A stretch of DNA of 64,000 bases from Pseudolysinimonas_A sp041984585. Lineage in GTDB: Bacteria > Actinomycetota > Actinomycetes > Actinomycetales > Microbacteriaceae. Where the stretch lies: positions 1-64,000 of the forward strand of contig JBHIXX010000007.1 in the NCBI GenBank assembly GCA_041984585.1, read 5' to 3'. The position numbers and the translations under genes were made by a program. Below the pieces are notes generated by a model. It did not search any database, was not told the origin of the DNA, and saw only the letters and a program-made list of their open reading frames with translations. Below are positions 35,362 to 43,467 of this stretch, one piece after another; within the stretch, counting starts at the first letter, position 1, and each line of letters opens with the position of its first letter.

Positions 35362-35498
35362 GAGGAGGATCTCCCGCGTCTCGCCGGCTGTGATCGGCCC
35401 ATCCCGTGGTTCTCAGGTTCCCGACGACGGGGGATGGGGTGATGAGACGCCCCGCGTCGGGTCCCGCCCGTGATGCCCGGCGGGACGGATCGAGTGTA
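35362..35498 (-). promoter_or_regulatory. Promoter and structured 5' leader of the NlpC/P60 gene
   Basis: A -10 like TACACT (35498..35493) predicts a start near 35486 and a leader of about 125 nt. Three perfect pairings are visible: GTCCCGCC/GGCGGGAC (35461-35468 with 35479-35486), GCGTCTC/GAGACGC (35376-35382 with 35444-35450) and, nested inside, CCCATCCC/GGGATGGG (35398-35405 with 35431-35438). The outer helix ends at the Shine-Dalgarno region. It does not match the ydaO (c-di-AMP) riboswitch sequences I know from cell-wall hydrolase genes. Confidence 0.5.
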
Positions 35499-35649
35499 CG
35501 TTCGGCGCCCGCGGGCACCCAGCCGAGCCGGGCCCTCCCAGCACATTCACGGCGATCCTCCGGCCGCCCTCCGGCGACGGGGACGTCCGGGCGCGACCGC
35601 CCCTCCGGGCTCGGCGCGGGCCCCGGCCCGCGGCGGGAACGGCCCGGGA

Positions 35650-36342
35650 TCAGGCCACGGCGTAGACGTGCACGGCCACCTCGGCGGGCAGCTCGAGGCC
35701 GTCGCCGTGACCGTCGGCGCGGACCAGCACGTAGCCGCCCGCGGGCTCGGCGATCACCGTCGCCCCGGGCGTCACGCCGGCCTCCCGCAGCTGCGCGAGC
35801 AGCTCGGGGTCGAACTGCACCGGCTCGCCCAGCCGACGGATGACGACCGACACCGGGCCGTCGGCATCCGCCGTGCGCGCCACGAGGTTGACGACCCCGT
35901 CGAGGAAGCTCGGGGCGGGGTCGCCGCCGATCTCCTCGAGCGCCGGGATCGGGTTGCCGTACGGCGACTCGGTCGGGCGGTCGAGCAGTTCGACCAGGCG
36001 GCGCTCGACCTGCTCGCTCATCACGTGCTCCCACCGACACGCCTCGTCGTGCACGTAGGCCCAGTCGAGGCCGATGACGTCGGCCAGCAGCCGCTCCGCG
36101 AGCCGATGCTTGCGCATGACGTGCAGGGCGCGGGTGCGGCCCTCGGGGGTGAGCTCGAGGTGACGGTCGCCCTCGACGCGCACGAGACCGTCGCGCTCCA
36201 TCCGGGCGATGGTCTGCGACACCGTCGGGCCGGAGTGCTCGAGGCGCTCCGAGATCCGGGCGCGCAGGGGCACGATGCCCTCCTCCTCGAGATCGAGGAT
36301 GGTCCGCAGGTACATCTCGGTGGTGTCGACGAGGTCCGTCAC
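35650..36342 (-). CDS. DtxR/IdeR-family metal-dependent repressor
   Basis: A 230-residue regulator. The winged helix (TTEMYLRTILDLEEEGIVPLRARISERLEHSGPTVSQTIARMERDGLV) is followed by the dimerisation/metal domain (RKHRLAERLLADVIGLDWAYVHDEACRWEHVMSEQVERRL, with the His, Cys and Glu ligands expected) and a C-terminal SH3-like domain. It should bind 19-bp iron boxes when loaded with Fe(II) or Mn(II). Two such boxes precede the HtaA gene at 52.7 kb. GTG 36342 follows TAGGCT by 7 nt. 288 bases to the next gene hold only that gene's leader. Confidence 0.93.
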   Translation of the reverse strand: MTDLVDTTEMYLRTILDLEEEGIVPLRARISERLEHSGPTVSQTIARMERDGLVRVEGDRHLELTPEGRTRALHVMRKHRLAERLLADVIGLDWAYVHDEACRWEHVMSEQVERRLVELLDRPTESPYGNPIPALEEIGGDPAPSFLDGVVNLVARTADADGPVSVVIRRLGEPVQFDPELLAQLREAGVTPGATVIAEPAGGYVLVRADGHGDGLELPAEVAVHVYAVA

Positions 36343-36349
36343 GCAGGAC

Positions 36350-36355
36350 AGCCTA
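36350..36355 (-). promoter_or_regulatory. -10 box TAGGCT, leaderless start of dtxR-like gene
   Basis: Ends 7 nt before GTG 36342 on the minus strand. Confidence 0.6.
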
Positions 36356-36436
36356 TCCTCGCCCGCCGACCGGCCGCTCCGCCCCGGGAACCCCTCACCG
36401 GCCCGCCCCCGGGTCGGGCGCCGGGGGCGCGCGACC

Positions 36437-36442
36437 TAGAAT
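36437..36442 (+). promoter_or_regulatory. -10 box TAGAAT, leaderless start of serC
   Basis: Ends 7 nt before ATG 36450; near-consensus -10. Confidence 0.65.
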
Positions 36443-36449
36443 CGGAGCC

Positions 36450-37565
36450 ATGCCCGCGCTCGAGATCCCCCGTGACCTGCTGCCCACCGACGGGCGGTTC
36501 GGATGCGGACCGGCCAAGGTCGACGCGAGCCAGGTCGACCACCTCGTGGCCCACGCCGGACTGCTCGGCACGTCGCACCGGCAGGCGCCGGTGAAGGACC
36601 TGGTCGGCCGGGTGCGGTCGGGACTCGCCGACCTGTTCGCCCTGCCCGACGGCTACGAGATGGTGCTCGGCAACGGCGGCTCGACCGCGTTCTGGGACGC
36701 GGCCGTGTTCTCGCTCATCGAGCGCCGCAGCGAGCACCTCTCGTTCGGTGAGTTCGGCTCCAAGTTCGCGTCCGCCGCCGCCGCCCCGTTCCTCGAGGCG
36801 CCGCACGTGATCACCGCCCCGGGCGGGTCGCGCAGCGAGCTGGAGCCGGTCGACGGCGTCGACCTCTACGCCTGGCCGCACAACGAGACCTCCACCGGCG
36901 TGATGGCCCCGGTGCGCCGGGCCGCGGGCGACGCGGGCGCGCTCACCGTGGTCGACGCCACGAGCGCCGCCGGCGGGGTCGCCGTCGACCTCGCCGAGAC
37001 GGACGTCTACTACTTCGCCCCGCAGAAGAACTTCGCGAGCGACGGCGGGCTGTGGCTCGCCGCGATGTCGCCCGCCGCGATCGAGCGCATCGCGCGGATC
37101 GACGCGAGCGAGCGCTGGATCCCGGGCTTCCTCAGCCTGCAGAGCGCGGTCGACAACTCGCGGCTCAACCAGACGCTCAACACGCCGGCCATCGCCACGC
37201 TGCTGCTGCTCGAAGCGCAGATCGACGCCATCCGCGCCGCCGGCGGGCTCGACTGGGCCGATGCGCGCACGCGCGAGTCGTCCGGACTGCTCTACGACTG
37301 GGCCGAGGCCGCCGAGTTCGCCACCCCGTTCGTCGCGGACCCCGCGCACCGGTCGCAGGTGGTCGTCACGATCGACTTCGACGACCGGATCGACGCGGCC
37401 GCGATCGCCGCGACGCTGCGCGCGAACGGCATCGTCGATACCGAGCCGTACCGCAAGCTCGGCCGCAACCAGCTGCGCATCGCCACCTTCGCGGGCATCG
37501 ATCCGGATGACGTCCGCGCCCTGATCGGCGCGCTGGACTGGGTCGTCGAGCACCTGCCCGCGTGA
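36450..37565 (+). CDS. serC: Phosphoserine aminotransferase
   Basis: A 371-residue PLP enzyme of the serine pathway (3-phosphohydroxypyruvate to phosphoserine). It begins with the actinobacterial SerC pattern IPRDLLPTDGRFGCGPAKV. GNGGSTAFWDAA and NETSTGVMAP line the cofactor site, VVDATSAAGGV holds the PLP-contacting Asp, and the Schiff-base lysine lies in YYFAPQKNFASDGG. Typical actinobacterial length. The divergent neighbour is the dtxR-like gene. Confidence 0.95.
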   Translation: MPALEIPRDLLPTDGRFGCGPAKVDASQVDHLVAHAGLLGTSHRQAPVKDLVGRVRSGLADLFALPDGYEMVLGNGGSTAFWDAAVFSLIERRSEHLSFGEFGSKFASAAAAPFLEAPHVITAPGGSRSELEPVDGVDLYAWPHNETSTGVMAPVRRAAGDAGALTVVDATSAAGGVAVDLAETDVYYFAPQKNFASDGGLWLAAMSPAAIERIARIDASERWIPGFLSLQSAVDNSRLNQTLNTPAIATLLLLEAQIDAIRAAGGLDWADARTRESSGLLYDWAEAAEFATPFVADPAHRSQVVVTIDFDDRIDAAAIAATLRANGIVDTEPYRKLGRNQLRIATFAGIDPDDVRALIGALDWVVEHLPA

Positions 37566-37576
37566 CCCGACGCCGT

Positions 37577-37582
37577 TAGGCT
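37577..37582 (+). promoter_or_regulatory. -10 box TAGGCT, leaderless start of DUF2530 gene
   Basis: Ends 6 nt before GTG 37589. Confidence 0.6.
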
Positions 37583-37588
37583 GACGCC

Positions 37589-37825
37589 GTGCGGCTGTGG
37601 CTCCGAGCGTCCGAGAGGCGGGCGCAACCCGACCCGCTCGCGACCGACGAGCGCGTACCCGTGCTGGTCGGCGGCGGGCTCTGGGTCGTCGCCGCCGTCG
37701 TGGCCGCCGTCGTCGCGCCCGAGGGCCCGGTGCGCGACCTGCTCGTGCCCCTCACCCTGGCGGGCGTGGCGCTCGGACTCGTCCTGCTCGGCTACGTCGT
37801 CTTCCGGCGGCGCGGCCAGCGCTGA
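37589..37825 (+). CDS. DUF2530 small membrane protein
   Basis: A 78-residue protein with two membrane helices (about 26-43 and 50-70) and a basic C-terminal end (FRRRGQR). It resembles DUF2530 proteins of Actinobacteria, whose function is unknown. The last 34 bases overlap the 3' end of the convergent DUF3027 gene. Confidence 0.8.
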   Translation: MRLWLRASERRAQPDPLATDERVPVLVGGGLWVVAAVVAAVVAPEGPVRDLLVPLTLAGVALGLVLLGYVVFRRRGQR

Positions 37826-38448
37826 CGCCGCTTCTTCGCGCCCTCGGCCGGGGCGTCGCCCTCGGCGTCCCCGTCGGGGGTCCCACCATCCGCCGCGCCG
37901 TCGTCGGCGGCTGCGTCGGCCGTCGCGTCGTCCGCAGCGGGGGCGTCGGCGGCTGCACCGGTCGCCGCGGAGTCCGCGGATGCGCCGTCGGCCGGACCGT
38001 CCAGGTCGGGCTCGTCGACCCCGTCGCGCTCGACCGAGTCGTCGCCGAGGTCCGTCTCGTCGAGGTCCTCGAAGTCGTCGTCGCCGTCCTCGTCGTCGGC
38101 GTCGTCCGCGTCGTCGCCCTCGAGCGTGGCGTCCGGCTCCCCCGCCGCGGCCTGAGCCGCGCGGTACTCCTCGAGCCGCTGCGCCCACGGGATCCACTCG
38201 GGGGCGACCAGCGCGCCGTCTCCCGGCAGCAGCTCCGCCTCGAGCACCGTCGGGTCGGCATCGTCGACCTCGGCGAGGCTCACCGTCCAGCGCCACCCGG
38301 GATACCCGCTCATCCGCGCCGAGAAGGCGAGCGTCACGACGCCGTCGCCCTCCTCGGCGGCGGCGACCAGCTCGCCCACGTCGCCCTCGGCCGTGATCTC
38401 GAGCAGCGCGGCGCGCGCCACCCGCTCCCGGACCGCGGCGTCAGCCAT
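37792..38448 (-). CDS. DUF3027 protein with acidic low-complexity tail
   Basis: A 218-residue protein. Residues 1-105 are the DUF3027 domain (MSGYPGWRWTVSLAEVDDADPTVLEAELLPG, LVAPEWIPWAQRLEEYR). The rest is an Asp/Glu/Ala-rich disordered tail ending in a basic patch (KKRRQRWPRRRKTT). Function unknown; it overlaps the end of the cold-shock gene by 8 nt and should be cotranscribed with it, a pairing I have seen often in actinobacterial genomes. Confidence 0.85.
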   Translation of the reverse strand: MADAAVRERVARAALLEITAEGDVGELVAAAEEGDGVVTLAFSARMSGYPGWRWTVSLAEVDDADPTVLEAELLPGDGALVAPEWIPWAQRLEEYRAAQAAAGEPDATLEGDDADDADDEDGDDDFEDLDETDLGDDSVERDGVDEPDLDGPADGASADSAATGAAADAPAADDATADAAADDGAADGGTPDGDAEGDAPAEGAKKRRQRWPRRRKTT

Positions 38449-38821
38449 CGAGGTCGTCGGCCACCCGGCGCAGCACCGCGGCGATCTTCGCGCCGTGGGC
38501 GCGGTCGGGGTAGCGGCCCCGACGCAGTCCCGCGCCGATGCCGTCGAGCAGCTTCACCAGGTCTTCGACCACGATCGCCATGTCGTCCGCCGACCGGCGG
38601 TTGCGCGCGGTGAGGGTGGGGGCGGCGTCGAGCACGCGCACCGAGAGCGCCTGGGCGCCGCGGCGGCCGTCGGCGATGCCGAACTCGAGGCGGCTGCCGG
38701 CCTTGATGACGGCGCCCTCGGGCACCGCGGACGCGTGCAGGAAGACCTCCTGCCCGTCATCGGACGCGATGAAGCCGAAGCCCTTCTCCGCGTCGTAGAA
38801 CTTGACCTTGCCGGTGGGCAT
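38441..38821 (-). CDS. Cold-shock domain protein with C-terminal extension
   Basis: A 126-residue protein. Residues 1-65 are a cold-shock domain (GKVKFYDAEKGFGFIASDDGQEVFLHASAV) with both RNP motifs; RNP1 is KGFGFI. About 60 further residues, basic and helical (ARNRRSADDMAIVVEDLVKLL), are an extension common in actinobacterial homologs. ATG 38821 is used; the frame upstream lies over the divergent gene. It probably binds single-stranded nucleic acid. Confidence 0.9.
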   Translation of the reverse strand: MPTGKVKFYDAEKGFGFIASDDGQEVFLHASAVPEGAVIKAGSRLEFGIADGRRGAQALSVRVLDAAPTLTARNRRSADDMAIVVEDLVKLLDGIGAGLRRGRYPDRAHGAKIAAVLRRVADDLDG

Positions 38822-38829
38822 CGCCACGA

Positions 38830-38839
38830 CCCCTATCCT
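38830..38839. promoter_or_regulatory. Overlapping divergent -10 boxes, csp and small membrane gene
   Basis: Minus-strand TAGGGG (38835..38830) is 8 nt from ATG 38821; plus-strand TATCCT (38834-38839) is 7 nt from GTG 38847. They share two bases, as at 26649-26658. Confidence 0.5.
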
Positions 38840-38846
38840 TGAAACC

Positions 38847-39113
38847 GTGTCAGACGAGACCCGGGTGCCGCTCAATCGTACCGAACGCGTTCTGGTGTTC
38901 ATGATCGCCGGCATCCTCGTGCTGTCGGTCGTGACCATCGTCGTCGTCACCATCCTCACCGCCACGGGCGCCGCCCCGGGCGGCGGCGCGTTCTGGGAGT
39001 CGGTGCAGCTGCTCCCGCTCGTCGGGCTGCCGCTCGCCTTCGTGCTGATCATCGTCTTCCTCGTGCTCAGCACCCTCCGCCGCCGCAGGATCGCCGAAGG
39101 TGGCCGCGACTAG
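38847..39113 (+). CDS. Small two-helix membrane protein, unknown
   Basis: An 88-residue protein with two transmembrane helices (about residues 14-37 and 54-76) and a basic C-terminus (LRRRRIAEGGRD). GTG 38847 directly follows a -10 box, which excludes the longer frame from 38802. It overlaps the helicase-associated gene by 14 nt. I do not recognise a family; the context is conserved next to cold-shock and DUF3027 genes only as far as this window shows. Confidence 0.7.
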   Translation: MSDETRVPLNRTERVLVFMIAGILVLSVVTIVVVTILTATGAAPGGGAFWESVQLLPLVGLPLAFVLIIVFLVLSTLRRRRIAEGGRD

Positions 39114-40938
39114 CGGATCCGTCCTCGCGCTCGCGGCCCGGCTGCGGGCGCTCCCCGACGACGAGCTGACCCGCCTGGTCACCGCGCGCGGCGTGCGCGC
39201 CGGCGGGATCGACGACTTCTTCGACCTCGCCGAGGCGCTGCTCGACCGCACGTCGGTGCAGGCGGCGCTGGAGCGCCTCGACCGGCCCACGCTCGCCGTG
39301 CTGGCCGCGGCCGGCGAACTGGCGGAGAGCACCGGCGCCCCGACCGCCGACCGGGTCGCCGAGCGGGTCGGCCTCGACGTCGACGACGTCGCCGCCCGGC
39401 TGGAGGTGGCGATCTCCGCCGGCCTGGCGGGCGCCGAGTCGGGTCGCTACGCCCCCTGGGACGCCGTGGTCGAGCAGCTGCGCTCCTGGCCGGCGTTCGG
39501 CCTGCCCACGGCGAGCCAGCTGGCCGATATCCCCGCCCCGGCCGCCCTCGAACGGGTCAGCGCCGCCGACGCGCGGTTCATCGACCGCGGCGCGGGCGAC
39601 CGGGCGTTCGCCACCGTCGCGGCCATCACCGACCTGCTGCTCGCGCTGCGCGACGGACCCGCCCGTCGACTCACCCGCGGCGGGGTGGCGCTGCCCGATG
39701 CGCGGCGGCTGGGCGAGGCGTCCGGCGTCGAGCCGGAGGAGGTCGGCATCCTGCTCGACATCGCCGGCCGCGCCGGCCTGGTGTCGCTCGACGGCTCCGG
39801 GTGGGAGCCGCTCTCCGCCGCGGGCGACTGGCTCGCCGCCCCGCGGGTGGACCGCTGGCGCGACCTCGCCGCCGGATGGCTGGCCCGACTCCCCGAGGAG
39901 CTGCGCGACCTGCTGCGCGACCGGGCCCGCGCGGTCTGGGGTGAGGGCCTGCTCGACTACCTGCGCTGGCTCTACCCGGGCGGCGGCGAGTGGATCCGCT
40001 CCCGCGCCGCCACCTTCGGCGAGGAGGCCGACCTGCTCGGACTCGCCGGCTCCTCGACCCCGAGCACTCCGGGCACCGCCCTGCTGCTCGACGGGCCGGA
40101 TGCCGCCGCCGTCGCGATGGCCGAGCTGCTGCCGCCCGAGGTCGACTCGGTCTACCTGCAGGACGACCTGACGGTCATCTCCCCCGGTCCGCTGCGCGCC
40201 GACCTCGACCTGCGGATGCGGGGTCTGGCCGACGTCGAGACCCGCGGCGTGGCGACCGGGTTCCGCATCACCGCCGCCAGCCTGACCCGCGCGCTGCTCG
40301 CCGGGGAGAGCGAGGCCGGCATCCGGGAGTTCCTGTCGGGGGTCTCGGTGACCGGATTCCCGCAGCCGCTCGACTACCTCGTCGCCGAGACGGCGGCGCG
40401 GTTCGGCAGTCTGCGCGTCGGCGCCGAACCCCACGGGGGCAGCTACGTGCGCTCCGACGACCCGACCCTGCTGCGCCAGGTGGCGGTCGACCAGACGCTC
40501 GCCACGCTCGGCCTCGCCGACGAGGGCGACCGCCTGGTGAGCCGGTTCGACGCGGGCGTCGTCGTCACCACCCTCGTCGAGCGCCGGTACCCGGCTGTCC
40601 GCGAAGACGCCGCGGGCCGCATCGCGACGGCGGGGGCGACCCGCGCCGACCGGGGCGGCGTGCCCGACGACACCGCCGCGATCCTCATCGCCCACGTGCG
40701 CGAGGTGGCGACGGCCGAGCCGGACGACGACCGGGCGTGGCTGGTGCGGCAGATCGAGCTGGCCGCGAAGGGCAAGGTCGCCGTGACCGTCACCGTGCGG
40801 ATGCCCGACGGCAGCGAGGCCGAGTACACCCTCGAGCCGGCGGCCGTCGCCGGCGGACGGCTGCGCGCGCGCGACCGCCGGGCCGACATCGAGCGCACGC
40901 TCCCGCTGTCGTCGATCGTCGACGTGCGCCCCGCCTGA
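39100..40938 (+). CDS. Helicase-associated protein (partner of XPB-like helicase)
   Basis: A 612-residue Ala/Leu-rich helical protein with several winged-helix-like stretches and a C-terminal helicase-conserved-C-like domain (PDDTAAILIAHVREVA ... TVRMPDGSEAEYTLEPAAVAGGRLRARD). It resembles the protein that stands beside XPB-like helicase genes in Actinobacteria. It has no Walker motifs of its own. GTG 39100 overlaps the previous gene. A role as DNA-binding or regulatory partner of the helicase 86 nt downstream is inferred from pairing. Confidence 0.8.
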   Translation: MAATSGSVLALAARLRALPDDELTRLVTARGVRAGGIDDFFDLAEALLDRTSVQAALERLDRPTLAVLAAAGELAESTGAPTADRVAERVGLDVDDVAARLEVAISAGLAGAESGRYAPWDAVVEQLRSWPAFGLPTASQLADIPAPAALERVSAADARFIDRGAGDRAFATVAAITDLLLALRDGPARRLTRGGVALPDARRLGEASGVEPEEVGILLDIAGRAGLVSLDGSGWEPLSAAGDWLAAPRVDRWRDLAAGWLARLPEELRDLLRDRARAVWGEGLLDYLRWLYPGGGEWIRSRAATFGEEADLLGLAGSSTPSTPGTALLLDGPDAAAVAMAELLPPEVDSVYLQDDLTVISPGPLRADLDLRMRGLADVETRGVATGFRITAASLTRALLAGESEAGIREFLSGVSVTGFPQPLDYLVAETAARFGSLRVGAEPHGGSYVRSDDPTLLRQVAVDQTLATLGLADEGDRLVSRFDAGVVVTTLVERRYPAVREDAAGRIATAGATRADRGGVPDDTAAILIAHVREVATAEPDDDRAWLVRQIELAAKGKVAVTVTVRMPDGSEAEYTLEPAAVAGGRLRARDRRADIERTLPLSSIVDVRPA

Positions 40939-41010
40939 CGCCCCGCCTGACGCCGCGCCCGACGCCGCCCGACGACCGTCGCCGACCCGGCCCGCGGAGC
41001 GCGCGCGGGA

Positions 41011-41016
41011 TAGACT
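41011..41016 (+). promoter_or_regulatory. -10 box TAGACT, leaderless start of XPB helicase
   Basis: Ends 8 nt before ATG 41025. Confidence 0.6.
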
Positions 41017-41024
41017 GGCCCGCT

Positions 41025-42665
41025 ATGACTTCCGGGCCGCTGATCGTGCAGAGCGACCGCACCGTGCTGCTCGAGGTGGCGCATCCCGAGGCCGAGGAGG
41101 CCCGGCACGAACTGGCCGTCTTCGCCGAGCTGGAGCGCGCACCCGAGCACGTGCACACCTACCGCATCACGCGGCTCGGGCTGTGGAACGCACGCGCGGC
41201 GGGGCACTCCGCGGAGCAGATGCTCGCCACCCTCGAGCGGTACGCGAAGTTCCCGGTGCCGCAGACCGTGGCCGTCGACATCGAGGAGACGGTGGGCCGC
41301 TACGGGCGACTGGTGATCGAGCGCGACGCCGAGGGCGAGCTGATCATCACCGCCACGGATGCCGCGGTGCTCGCCGAGATCACCCGCAGCTCCAAGGTCG
41401 GGCCGTTCCTCGGCATCCGCCGCTCGTCCACCGAGTGGACGCTGCAGCCGTGGGCGCGCGGGCAGGTCAAGCAGGAGCTGCTCAAGCTCGGCTGGCCGGC
41501 CGAGGACCACGCCGGCTACACCCCCGGCACCCCGCACGAGGTCGATCTCGTGGAGGACGGCTGGGCACTGCGCGACTACCAGCGCACCGCCGTGTCGAAC
41601 TTCTTCGAGGGCGGCTCGGGCGTCGTGGTGCTCCCGTGCGGCGCGGGCAAGACGCTCGTCGGCGCAGGCGCCATCGCCGAGGCCGACGCGACCACGCTCA
41701 TCCTGGTCACCAACACGGTGTCGGCGCGGCAGTGGAAGGCCGAGCTGCTGAAGCGCACCAGCCTCACCGAGGACGAGATCGGGGAATACTCGGGCCAGGT
41801 CAAGGAGATCAAGCCGATCACCATCGCGACCTACCAGATCCTCGTCGCGAAGCGGAAGGGCGAGTACGCGCACCTGTCGCTGCTCGACGCCAACGACTGG
41901 GGGCTCATCGTCTACGACGAGGTGCACCTGCTGCCCGCCCCCGTGTTCAAGCTCACCGCCGACCTGCAGGCGCGGCGCCGCCTCGGCCTCACCGCCACAC
42001 TGGTGCGCGAGGACGGCCGCGAGTCCGACGTGTTCTCGCTCATCGGGCCCAAGCGGTTCGACGCCCCGTGGAAGGAGATCGAGGCCCAGGGCTACATCTC
42101 CCCCGCCACCTGCTTCGAGGTGCGCGTCGACCTGCCCGCCGACGACCGGATGGAGTACGCGGCGAGCGCGGACGACGACCGCTACCGGCTGGCCGCGACG
42201 GCGCCCGCGAAGCTGCGGGTGGTGAAGGACCTCGTCGCCAAGCACCACGGCGAGCGCATCCTGGTGATCGGCCAGTATCTCGACCAGATCGAGGAGCTGA
42301 GCGCCGCGCTCGATGCGCCCAGCCTCACCGGCTCCACCCCGGTCGAGGAACGGGAGCGGCTCTACCAGGCGTTCCGCGACGGGACGCTGAAGGTGCTCGT
42401 GGTGTCGAAGGTCGCCAACTTCTCGGTCGACCTGCCCGAGGCGACCGTCGCCATCCAGGTCTCCGGATCGTTCGGCTCGCGCCAGGAGGAGGCCCAGCGC
42501 CTCGGCCGCCTGCTACGCCCGAAGGAGAGCGGCATCCCCGCCTCGTTCTACACGCTGGTGGCCCGCGACACGGTCGACCAGGACTTCGCGCAGAACCGGC
42601 AGCGCTTCCTCGCCGAGCAGGGGTACTCGTACACGATCCTCGATGCCAGCGCGCTGGCGGCGTAG
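41025..42665 (+). CDS. XPB-like DNA repair helicase
   Basis: A 546-residue SF2 helicase of the bacterial XPB group. An N-terminal domain of about 180 residues (with the helicase-XPB DRD-like region) is followed by Walker A LPCGAGKTLVGAG, DEVH box IVYDEVHLLPA, motif III GLTATLVRED, and motif VI QRLGRLLRP. DEVH and the LIGPK segment are characteristic of XPB. Mycobacterial XPB is a 3'-5' ATP-dependent helicase with annealing activity; the in vivo job in bacteria is not settled. It follows its presumed partner gene but has its own promoter box. Confidence 0.93.
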   Translation: MTSGPLIVQSDRTVLLEVAHPEAEEARHELAVFAELERAPEHVHTYRITRLGLWNARAAGHSAEQMLATLERYAKFPVPQTVAVDIEETVGRYGRLVIERDAEGELIITATDAAVLAEITRSSKVGPFLGIRRSSTEWTLQPWARGQVKQELLKLGWPAEDHAGYTPGTPHEVDLVEDGWALRDYQRTAVSNFFEGGSGVVVLPCGAGKTLVGAGAIAEADATTLILVTNTVSARQWKAELLKRTSLTEDEIGEYSGQVKEIKPITIATYQILVAKRKGEYAHLSLLDANDWGLIVYDEVHLLPAPVFKLTADLQARRRLGLTATLVREDGRESDVFSLIGPKRFDAPWKEIEAQGYISPATCFEVRVDLPADDRMEYAASADDDRYRLAATAPAKLRVVKDLVAKHHGERILVIGQYLDQIEELSAALDAPSLTGSTPVEERERLYQAFRDGTLKVLVVSKVANFSVDLPEATVAIQVSGSFGSRQEEAQRLGRLLRPKESGIPASFYTLVARDTVDQDFAQNRQRFLAEQGYSYTILDASALAA

Positions 42666-42700
42666 AGGCGCAGGTCCGGATCGGGCGACCCGCCGCCCGG

Positions 42701-42733
42701 GTTCAGGCCGCTTTCAGCGAACGCGCAGACAAT
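42701..42733 (+). promoter_or_regulatory. Promoter with PHO-box-like direct repeat
   Basis: GTTCAGGCCGC (42701-42711) and TTTCAGCGAAC (42712-42722) form an 11-bp direct repeat with TTCAG in phase, covering the -35 area. The -10 like GACAAT (42728-42733) ends 7 nt before ATG 42741. Eleven-base direct repeats are the binding format of OmpR/PhoB regulators, so autoregulation is possible. Confidence 0.4.
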
Positions 42734-42740
42734 GGGCGGC

Positions 42741-43436
42741 ATGAGCGACGGCCCCCGCATCCTGATCGTCGACGACGAGCCCAACATCCGCGACCTGCTC
42801 ACGACGAGTCTGCGCTTCGCCGGATTCGCGGTGCGCGCCGTCGGGAACGGCGCCCAGGCCATCTCGGCGGTGCTCGAGGAGGAGCCCGACCTCATCATCC
42901 TCGACGTCATGCTGCCCGACATGAACGGGTTCGGCGTGACCAAGCGACTGCGGGCATCGGGCTACACCGCCCCCATCCTGTTCCTCACCGCGAAGGACGA
43001 CACCGAGGACAAGATCACCGGCCTCACGGTCGGCGGCGACGACTACGTGACGAAGCCGTTCTCGCTCGACGAGATCGTCGCCCGCATCAAGGCCATCCTG
43101 CGCCGCACGATGCAGGAGGAGGACGACGCGATCATCCGCGCCGGCGAGCTCACCATGGACCAGGACACCCACGAGGTGTCGGTCGGCGACGTGCCGGTCG
43201 AGCTCTCGCCCACCGAGTTCAAGCTGCTGCGCTACCTGATGCTCAACCCCAACCGGGTGCTCAGCAAGGCCCAGATCCTCGACCACGTCTGGGAGTACGA
43301 CTTCAACGGCGATGCGGGGATCGTCGAGAGCTACATCTCCTACCTGCGCCGCAAGCTCGACAGCCACGCGAGCGAGCCGATGATCCAGACCAAGCGCGGC
43401 TTCGGCTACATGCTCAAGATCCCGGCGAAGGCCTGA
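42741..43436 (+). CDS. OmpR/PhoB-type response regulator
   Basis: A 231-residue regulator. Receiver: ILIVDDEPNIRD, phosphoacceptor Asp in LIILDVMLPDMNG, T/K in FLTAKDD and VTKPFSL. Output: winged helix VELSPTEFKLLRYLMLNPNRVLSKAQILDHVW ... VESYISYLRRKLD and RGFGYML. ATG 42741 is preferred to ATG 42732 because the -10 is 7 nt upstream. It is 31 nt before its kinase gene. It is of the TcrA/PhoP-like class common in Microbacteriaceae; the regulon is unknown. Confidence 0.92.
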   Translation: MSDGPRILIVDDEPNIRDLLTTSLRFAGFAVRAVGNGAQAISAVLEEEPDLIILDVMLPDMNGFGVTKRLRASGYTAPILFLTAKDDTEDKITGLTVGGDDYVTKPFSLDEIVARIKAILRRTMQEEDDAIIRAGELTMDQDTHEVSVGDVPVELSPTEFKLLRYLMLNPNRVLSKAQILDHVWEYDFNGDAGIVESYISYLRRKLDSHASEPMIQTKRGFGYMLKIPAKA

Positions 43437-43467
43437 CCGGGCCCCGGACGTCGGGGAGCGTCGACAC

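Noticed and set aside
35362..35498. ydaO-type c-di-AMP riboswitch before the NlpC/P60 gene
   Set aside because: The conserved sequence blocks of that riboswitch as I know them are absent, so only an unassigned structured leader is claimed.
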